In this document: piece after piece, positions 6,415 to 12,146 of the stretch
How the letters are laid out: every line of letters starts with the position of its first letter
Numbering within the stretch: position 1 is the first letter of the stretch
NCBI GenBank assembly: GCA_046341775.1
Contig: JBKDQQ010000088.1
Location: forward strand, 1-26,885
Length of the DNA stretch: 26,885 nt
DNA from: SXXH01 sp041165735
GTDB lineage: Bacteria; Planctomycetota; UBA1135; GCA-002686595
Direction: 5' to 3'
Notes under the pieces: generated by a model
What the model was told of the DNA's origin: nothing
Database searches by the model: none
What the model saw: the letters and a program-made list of their open reading frames with translations, nothing else
Translations under genes and position numbers: made by a program

Positions 6415-7767
6415 TCAGTCGTCCCAGTCGTTCGTGTCGTGGCACCACTGGCAGTTCTGGGACGCTCCCGGCTTTTGGTGCTCGCGATCCTCGTTCGGGT
6501 TGAAGTCGTTCGCGTGGCACACCACGCAGCCGCGGGTCACGCCGGCGTGGTTGAAGTTGGCGACGTTCCAGTTGTTCACGCCATGGCATTGCTGGCACTG
6601 CGTGCCGAGCCCGGCGGCGGCATGGTTGGGGTTGGTGGCGCCCTTGTAGTCGTCGAGGTGGCAGGCGACGCAGCCGTTGACGATGCCGACATGCGAGAAC
6701 GACGCGCCTTGCCAGGTCGTCGTCGTGTGGCATTGCTGGCAGTTGGTCGAGAAGTTCCCCGCGACATGCCCGGGGGCCGCCGTGTACTCGCGCTGGTGGC
6801 AGGCGAAGCAGTTCGTCGGCGTGCCGTCGTACACGCCGCCGCCGTGGCAGGCGTTGCAGCTGGTCGAGGCGTGCGCGCCGGTCAGCGGCCAACTCGCGTG
6901 CGCGAAGTTCGCGTCGTCCCAGTTGCTGGTCGAGTGGCACTGCTGGCACTGCGTGCCGAAGCCGGCCGCCGCGTGGTCGGGCCGCGCCGTCTGGTCGTAC
7001 TCGCGTTGATGGCAGCCGACGCAGGTGTCCGGCGTGCCCGCGTACACGCCACCGACATGGCACTCGGCGCAGGCGGTCGAGCGGTGCGCGCCGGTCAACG
7101 GGAAGTACGGGTGCTTGAAGGCGCCACCGCCCCAACCCGCGGCGGTGTGGCAGGTGCTGCAGTCCTGCTCGGCCCAGCCGAGGGCCCGGTGGTCCGGCAC
7201 GACCGCGGTCGCGAGGTCGTCGGCGTGGCAGTCGATGCAGGCGACGGAGAGCCGCTCGAAGCGGCCGACTTCGGCGCCCTGGTGGCAGGCGAAGCACGCG
7301 GCCGCGGCGTGCGCGCCCACCAGCGGGAAGCGCGTGCGCGCATGATCCGCGATGGCGCCGACGACGAGCCAGTTCGATTGGGAGTGGCAACTGGAGCAGT
7401 CGGCGCCCATGCGCGACTCGTGCGGATCCTCGTGGCATCCCGCGCAACCGCGCACGCTGAAGAGCTGCACCGGGCCGCGATCGTTGTGGCAGCGCAGGCA
7501 CTCGGCCGCTTCGTGGGCGCCTTCGAGCGCGTAACCGGTCTCCTTGGCGTGGTCGTAGGTGAAGTCGGCGCGGATCGTGTTCCAGTCGTCGCCCTCGTGG
7601 CACAGGCTGCAATCCGCAGGGAAATCGTCGTGCGGCACCACCGGACCGCGCACCTTGTCCCACTCCTGCGCGGCGACCGAGGAGCGCGAGCCATCGATGG
7701 CGCAGGCGAGGAAGGCGAAGGCCGAGGCGCACAGCAGCAGCGAGAGCGAAGTCTTGTCGCGGTTCAT
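6415..7767 (-). CDS. 17-haem c-type cytochrome, exported
   Basis: 450 residues with 17 CXXCH haem-binding motifs (first Cys at 53, 90, 108, 124, 158, 177, 203, 233, 249, 274, 304, 320, 343, 366, 391, 414, 439), about one haem per 26 residues. The leader MNRDKTSLSLLLCASAFAF precedes LAC (possible lipidated Cys22) or an AxA-type cleavage near VAAQ (32-34), so it acts outside the cytoplasm. The N-terminal half carries FPLxGAHxxxxCxxCH units like the neighbouring 26-haem protein; the C-terminal half repeats a different unit, CxxCHQREY ... HxAAGxGTQCQQCH ... NW ... FxH. The abundant extra His (FxH, GAH, DH) can serve as distal ligands. The role is electron transfer, plausibly the outer end of a conduit with the barrel encoded just upstream (14-nt gap; GGAGAG precedes the ATG). 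Confidence 0.93.
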   Translation of the reverse strand: MNRDKTSLSLLLCASAFAFLACAIDGSRSSVAAQEWDKVRGPVVPHDDFPADCSLCHEGDDWNTIRADFTYDHAKETGYALEGAHEAAECLRCHNDRGPVQLFSVRGCAGCHEDPHESRMGADCSSCHSQSNWLVVGAIADHARTRFPLVGAHAAAACFACHQGAEVGRFERLSVACIDCHADDLATAVVPDHRALGWAEQDCSTCHTAAGWGGGAFKHPYFPLTGAHRSTACAECHVGGVYAGTPDTCVGCHQREYDQTARPDHAAAGFGTQCQQCHSTSNWDDANFAHASWPLTGAHASTSCNACHGGGVYDGTPTNCFACHQREYTAAPGHVAGNFSTNCQQCHTTTTWQGASFSHVGIVNGCVACHLDDYKGATNPNHAAAGLGTQCQQCHGVNNWNVANFNHAGVTRGCVVCHANDFNPNEDREHQKPGASQNCQWCHDTNDWDD

Positions 7768-7781
7768 GGCGGCTCTCCGGA

Positions 7782-9512
7782 TCAGAAGCGCGTGGACAGG
7801 AGGAAGCCCGCCGACCACGCGTCGACGGCGTCGTCGAAGCGGCGGTCCGCGCGCAAGGACAGGTCCCACGACTCGGACAAGGCCCAGTCGAGCGTGCCGT
7901 AGAGGATGTGCTGGGCGAGGATCGAATCGTCGAGAGGCTCGAAGTCCTTCTCCTCGTACTCGGTGTAGCTCCAGCCGAACGAACCGTGCAGCTCGTCCCA
8001 TTGCTTGTCGGCCGACAGGCGCATGCCCGGGCCGCTCGAGTAGCTGCCATCGGCCATGTTGAACGCCAAGGCGAGGCTGCCCCGATCCCAGGCCCAGTCC
8101 TTGGCGCGCACCTCGACCTCCCAGGTCGCGCCCGAGTCGTCCTGGTCCTTCCACAGGTCGAGCCGTTCGTCGGTGCGCCAGGTCGGATTCCACTCCTGCC
8201 ACGCCCAGGCCGAGTAGCGGTCGACCTGGCCGTCGGCCACGAGCTCGTCCGACACGGGCGCGTACTCGTCGCGCAGCAGCTCGGGCCAGCGGATGCGCGA
8301 CCAGCTCGCGCCCAAGCCGTCGTCGTCGGTGGCGCGCCAAGTCGCCGACAAGCGCGCCTCCGTCAGTTCCATGCTCGAGTCCTTCAACTCGTCCTCGGAC
8401 CCGTAGAAGTCGAGCCACGCGGAGCCGCGCAGCACGAACTCGCGTCCCAGGCCGGTAGCGCCGTCGAAGACGAGCGCGCTGCGGTCCAGCTCGCCCTCGT
8501 GCATCGTCTGCTGGGCGGCGAAGGCCACCGAGCTGCGGCGTTCCTCGTCGAAATCGTGGCGCCAGAAGGCGTTGGCGGCGAGGTCGACGAAGCTCTTGCG
8601 CTCGCTGGTCGGTTCCGGGAGCCAGCCGAGGCTCGCGCCGACGACATCGCGCCCGTCGCGCAGCGCGCCCTCGACGCCGTCGACGAGCCCTAGTTGCGGC
8701 AGCACGCTCGAGTAGAAGCGTCCGAACTGCCAACGCAGCGGTTCGTCGCGCGTGCCACCCACTTCGTAGACGAGCCGGTCGACGGAGAGGTACCCGTCGT
8801 CCTCGCTGGTCGCGCCCGCGTCGCGCGACTTGACGATCGCCTCGGCGTCGATGCGCAAGCTGCCGCCCCGGCCGAAGGGGTTGCGCAGCGTGGCGTCGCC
8901 GCCGACGGCGAAGAACGAGTAGTTCGCATCGTCGCCCGCGTCGCTCGTGCTGCGCGTCGCGTCGAAGCGCGTCCACGCCCGTCCGCTCCACTCGGGGCGG
9001 CGCTCCTCCGGCTTCAAGCCCTGCACCGGGGCGAGGAGCGGCTTGTCCACGCTCCACGGTTCCGCCGGCTGGCTCCACCCGGGATGCTCGGGCAGGTTGT
9101 CCGGGCGCGGCTTGGCCTCGCCCGCGGCGGTTTCCTGCAGGCGGCTCGCTGGCACGCGCACCTCGCCGCGCGCATCGCGCGGGACGGGGAGCGAACCGGG
9201 CAGCAACTCGACGCGCGCGCTGCGGCGCGAGACGACCCGCACGAGGCCCTCGCTCTTCGCGCCGGATCCATCGAGGAACTCGACGCGATCGCCGACGGCG
9301 AGCCCTTGCTCCCGTCCAGCATCGATGTAGACGGCGGTGGCGGCGACCTGCGTCACCTTGACCTCGACCACCCGTTCCTGCGCCGGAACCGCGGTGGCTC
9401 GCTCGCTCGGCGTCGCTTCGACCGCGGCGCCCACTCCGATGCGCGAGTCGCGCGCAAAGCCGACGGCGTGCAGGCACAGTCCGGCGATGCACAGATGAGT
9501 GGTCTTCTTCAT
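7782..9512 (-). CDS. Outer-membrane beta-barrel (porin-like) of the cytochrome cluster
   Basis: 576 residues. Signal peptide MKKTTHLCIAGLCLHAVGFA, then a small beta domain (about residues 47-121, VVEVKVTQVAATAVYIDAGR, with a GLAVGDRVEFL turn) resembling FlgT/SH3-like export-related domains, then a Pro-rich linker (about 122-175) and a barrel-type region (176-576). The last part is made of alternating polar/aromatic strands separated by Asp/Gly-rich turns, and the protein ends in FLLSTRF with the terminal Phe typical of BAM-inserted barrels. No CXXCH motifs. The start codon overlaps the stop of the 26-haem cytochrome by 4 nt (ATGA), so translation is coupled. Being sandwiched between two multihaem cytochromes suggests a sheath for electron transfer across the outer membrane. 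It does not obviously match MtrB; an ordinary porin is the alternative. Confidence 0.82.
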   Translation of the reverse strand: MKKTTHLCIAGLCLHAVGFARDSRIGVGAAVEATPSERATAVPAQERVVEVKVTQVAATAVYIDAGREQGLAVGDRVEFLDGSGAKSEGLVRVVSRRSARVELLPGSLPVPRDARGEVRVPASRLQETAAGEAKPRPDNLPEHPGWSQPAEPWSVDKPLLAPVQGLKPEERRPEWSGRAWTRFDATRSTSDAGDDANYSFFAVGGDATLRNPFGRGGSLRIDAEAIVKSRDAGATSEDDGYLSVDRLVYEVGGTRDEPLRWQFGRFYSSVLPQLGLVDGVEGALRDGRDVVGASLGWLPEPTSERKSFVDLAANAFWRHDFDEERRSSVAFAAQQTMHEGELDRSALVFDGATGLGREFVLRGSAWLDFYGSEDELKDSSMELTEARLSATWRATDDDGLGASWSRIRWPELLRDEYAPVSDELVADGQVDRYSAWAWQEWNPTWRTDERLDLWKDQDDSGATWEVEVRAKDWAWDRGSLALAFNMADGSYSSGPGMRLSADKQWDELHGSFGWSYTEYEEKDFEPLDDSILAQHILYGTLDWALSESWDLSLRADRRFDDAVDAWSAGFLLSTRF

Positions 9513-12061
9513 CGCGGTTGGTCGCGCGCCTCGGAGGAACGTCGCTCCAGCAGTTCCCCGAGCAGATGGTAGCGCAGCCGCGCGGCGCCACCCTGCTGCT
9601 GGTCGCCATCCTCGCGTTCGCCGTCGTCGTCGCGCCGGTCGTCGTCGCGCCTGCCGTCGCGATCGCCTCCGCGACCCCGGCCGCGGCCCTTGCCGCCTTC
9701 GTCTTCGAAGCCGAAGCCGTGGCAGTCCGCGCACGTGGTGCCGAGCGGCTTGTAGCGCGTGGCCACGCGTCCGTCCACGGTCGACGCCGGGCGATGGCAG
9801 GCCTCGCACGACAACCTGGCGTGGCGCTCGTCGAGCGCGAAGCGCGAGTGGGTGGCGTGGTCGAAGCGATCCGCCTCGAAGCCGGGCGCGGTCGAGTGGC
9901 ACCGCGCGCAGTCGGTCTTGCCCGCTTGCGCGAACTGCCCGAGGTGCACATCGGCATGGCAACTGGCGCAGTCGACGCCCGGCACCTTGGCGTATTGGCG
10001 ACCGTCCGCGGCCGGCTCCGCGAGTCGCGCGTGGCAGCTGGTGCAAGCGGCTTCTGCGTGGGCTCCATCGAGCGCGAAGCCCGTCCATGCGCCGTGATCG
10101 AAGGATCCGGCGCGTACCGGGCTCCACGCGTCCTCGGTGTGGCACCGCTGGCAGCCGTCGCGTCCCTCGATGGTGCCCGGCGCGCCACCGGCGTCGAAGG
10201 CGCCCTCGTGCGGATCGGCGTGGCAGGCGCGGCAGTCGGACAAGGGCCTGCCGGCGTCGAGCGGCTTGGCGAAGCCGAAGGCCCGTCCACGCTCGTCGCG
10301 CGGCTGGGTCGGATGGCAGGTCGCGCAGGCCAGCGCCGCGTGCGCACCGAGCAGCGGATGCCTCGCGTCGCGCGCGTGGTCGAAGCGCGCGTCGATGCGG
10401 TCGAACCCGGACGAGTCGTGGCAAGCGGCGCAGTCGGTCGCGCCACGCGCGTCGGCGAGCTTCCCGCGGTGCGCGTCGGCGTGGCAACTGGCGCAATCCT
10501 GCGCGTCCCCGTGCACTTCGACGCGGCCGAAGGTCCGCCCGTGCTCGTCGGGCGTCGCGCGCGGACGGTGGCAGGCCTCGCACGACGCCTCGGCGTGGCG
10601 TCCATCGAGCACGAAGCCCGTCGAGCGTCCATGGTCGAACCCGGCGACCTGTGCGAAGTCGTGCGTGTCGTGGCAGCTCCTGCAGTCCGCGTCGCCGCGC
10701 GCGGCGAAGAAGCCCGCGTGGGCGTCGGAATGGCAGGCGGAGCACGCCTGGTCCACGCCGCGGAAGGCGCGTGGACCTGCGCCTTCGCGCTCGTGGCACG
10801 ACTCGCACTTGGCGCGCGCGTGCGCGCCCTCGAGCGGGAAGGCCGTGCGTGCGTGGTCGTCGAGGTCGTAGCCGTGCGGCTCGAAGGCGTGCCGGTCGTG
10901 GCAGGCGAGGCAGTTCGTCGCGCCGCCCGGCGCGTCGGCGAACTGTCCCGCGTGCGGATCCGCGTGGCACGAGGCGCAATCGTCCATGGCGCGGTCGGGG
11001 TGCGAAGCACGGTGCAACTCGAGCACCAAGGCCTGGTCGACGAGGCGCGAGCGCGAAGCGAGGCCGTCCGCCAGGATCGCGCGCGGCGGCGCGGGCCGCT
11101 CGGCGACGAGCACCGTGCTCGCGTCGGCCGCGTGGCATTGGCCGCACTCGAGCTGTTCGTGCGGCTTGGCGAGCGCGAAGCCGCTGCGTTCGTGCTGCGC
11201 GGGCGTCAAGCGTTCCGCCGCCGAGCCGAATGCGCCCTGCGACAAGCCGTGGCACTCGACGCAGGTCGCGTCGACCGCGCGGCGATCGGAGAGGTCCGCG
11301 AGGCCCAGGAAGTCCGCCGCGTGCGGTTGCGCGTGGCAGTCGACGCAACCGCGCGCGGCGCTCGCGTCCGCGCCAGTCGCGTAGCTCTCGATGGCGCGCG
11401 CCGAGTCCTTGGGGTGGCACTCCTGGCAGCCGCGACCGGCATGCACGCCCTCGAGCGGGAACTTGGCGGTGTGCTCGAACAGCGCGACTTCGGCGAAGGG
11501 GCGTTCCTGCCCGTGGCACGAGGCGCAGTCGGGGAGCTTGCCGCCGTGCGGGTCGGCGTGGCAACTGGCGCAGTCCTGCGCGAGTCCATCGAAGCGCTTC
11601 TGGCCCTTCTCGAGCAGCACGGCGTCGGCGTGCGGATGGCAACGCTCGCACGCGAGGCCCGCGTGCGCACCGGTCAAGGCGAAGGCCAGTCCCTCGTGCG
11701 CGTAGCGCGAGCGATCCGCGATGCCCGCCAAGGCGAAGCTCAGGTCGCTGACGAGGGGGTGGTCGGGGCCGTGGTGCTCGCCGTGGCAGCGCTGGCAGCT
11801 CGCCGCGTCGGCGAGGCCGCCGTGCAGTCCGCGTCCATCGCGGATGTCGGCGAGCGTGTCGGCGTGGCACTCGCCGCAGGCGCTCGCCATCCCGCCGGGG
11901 CCATCGCCGTGGCAGGACTCGCAGTCGTCGTCGTCGAGGCCCGCCGACGCGGCGTGCACGCGCGTGATCGTGCCGGGCGAGACTCGATCCGCATCCCACA
12001 GCACCAGCACGACGACGAGGGCCGCCGACGCCGCCCCCAGCAACCAACCGGCCTTCTTCAT
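9509..12061 (-). CDS. 26-haem c-type cytochrome with tandem triheme modules
   Basis: 850 residues with 26 CXXCH motifs (first Cys at 47, 62, 89, 138, 164, 179, 212, 239, 267, 306, 362, 384, 419, 440, 460, 494, 523, 544, 579, 610, 637, 673, 698, 718, 752, 777). N-terminal hydrophobic segment (residues 5-22) may be a signal peptide (AxA near VHAAS) or a membrane anchor. Between a first and a last single haem lie eight copies of a triheme unit: CxxCHADxHxGxF, then CxxCH, then FDHxxxxxFxLxGxHAxxxCxxCH. Residues 790-820 are a charged Gly/Arg/Asp tail, followed by a final amphipathic helix (829-840). I chose the ATG at 12061 (MKKAGW) over 12085 because the leader then has the normal short basic start. 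Likely the periplasmic wire of the cluster; start coupling to the barrel supports this. Confidence 0.92.
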   Translation of the reverse strand: MKKAGWLLGAASAALVVVLVLWDADRVSPGTITRVHAASAGLDDDDCESCHGDGPGGMASACGECHADTLADIRDGRGLHGGLADAASCQRCHGEHHGPDHPLVSDLSFALAGIADRSRYAHEGLAFALTGAHAGLACERCHPHADAVLLEKGQKRFDGLAQDCASCHADPHGGKLPDCASCHGQERPFAEVALFEHTAKFPLEGVHAGRGCQECHPKDSARAIESYATGADASAARGCVDCHAQPHAADFLGLADLSDRRAVDATCVECHGLSQGAFGSAAERLTPAQHERSGFALAKPHEQLECGQCHAADASTVLVAERPAPPRAILADGLASRSRLVDQALVLELHRASHPDRAMDDCASCHADPHAGQFADAPGGATNCLACHDRHAFEPHGYDLDDHARTAFPLEGAHARAKCESCHEREGAGPRAFRGVDQACSACHSDAHAGFFAARGDADCRSCHDTHDFAQVAGFDHGRSTGFVLDGRHAEASCEACHRPRATPDEHGRTFGRVEVHGDAQDCASCHADAHRGKLADARGATDCAACHDSSGFDRIDARFDHARDARHPLLGAHAALACATCHPTQPRDERGRAFGFAKPLDAGRPLSDCRACHADPHEGAFDAGGAPGTIEGRDGCQRCHTEDAWSPVRAGSFDHGAWTGFALDGAHAEAACTSCHARLAEPAADGRQYAKVPGVDCASCHADVHLGQFAQAGKTDCARCHSTAPGFEADRFDHATHSRFALDERHARLSCEACHRPASTVDGRVATRYKPLGTTCADCHGFGFEDEGGKGRGRGRGGDRDGRRDDDRRDDDGEREDGDQQQGGAARLRYHLLGELLERRSSEARDQPR
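9602..9694 (-). repeat. Low-complexity Gly/Arg/Asp coding repeat in the cytochrome tail
   Basis: Codes residues about 790-820 of the 26-haem cytochrome: GRGRGRGG, then runs of Asp and Arg (RRDDDRRDDDGE). At the DNA level it is a run of near-repeating trinucleotide units (gtcgtcg, gcgacc). The tail has no haem motif and is a polyampholyte, unlike the rest of the protein. Confidence 0.7.
9794..11878 (-). repeat. Eight tandem triheme coding modules
   Basis: Within the 26-haem cytochrome, modules at residues 62-142 (11878-11636), 164-216 (11572-11414), 239-310 (11347-11132), 362-423 (10978-10793), 440-498 (10744-10568), 523-583 (10495-10313), 610-677 (10234-10031) and 698-756 (9970-9794). Each carries three CXXCH motifs in the order CxxCHADxHxG / CxxCH / FxLxxxHAxxxCxxCH. 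Modules 4-8 are most alike; module 1 and module 3 are the most diverged, and longer linkers (residues 311-361 and 143-163) separate blocks. Confidence 0.85.
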
Positions 12062-12100
12062 CGCGAGCGGACCTCGAACGCACAAGGCATGGACGCGCGG

Positions 12101-12106
12101 AGTGTA
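12101..12106 (-). promoter_or_regulatory. Weak candidate -10 element before the 26-haem cytochrome
   Basis: TACACT on the minus strand (4/6 to TATAAT) in the 85-bp gap between the flavoprotein stop (12147) and the cytochrome start (12061), about 39 nt before the ATG. This gap is the only one of that size within the 14.4-6.4 kb run, so it is the natural place for an internal promoter. No Shine-Dalgarno sequence and no good -35 are seen. Confidence 0.25.
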
Positions 12107-12146
12107 CTGGACCGGCGCCGTGGATGCAGTCCTCGCGCGAGCGCGG

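Noticed and set aside
9794..11878. Regularly spaced repeats could suggest a CRISPR or satellite array
   Set aside because: Spacing is variable and follows CXXCH coding modules in a single open frame; no identical repeats with unique spacers.
7782..12083. 1433-codon open frame joining the barrel with upstream sequence, and a 1531-codon frame joining the 17-haem cytochrome with upstream sequence
   Set aside because: Only their ends code for real proteins; the upstream parts are out-of-frame readings of the 26-haem cytochrome. Real starts are at 9512 and 7767.
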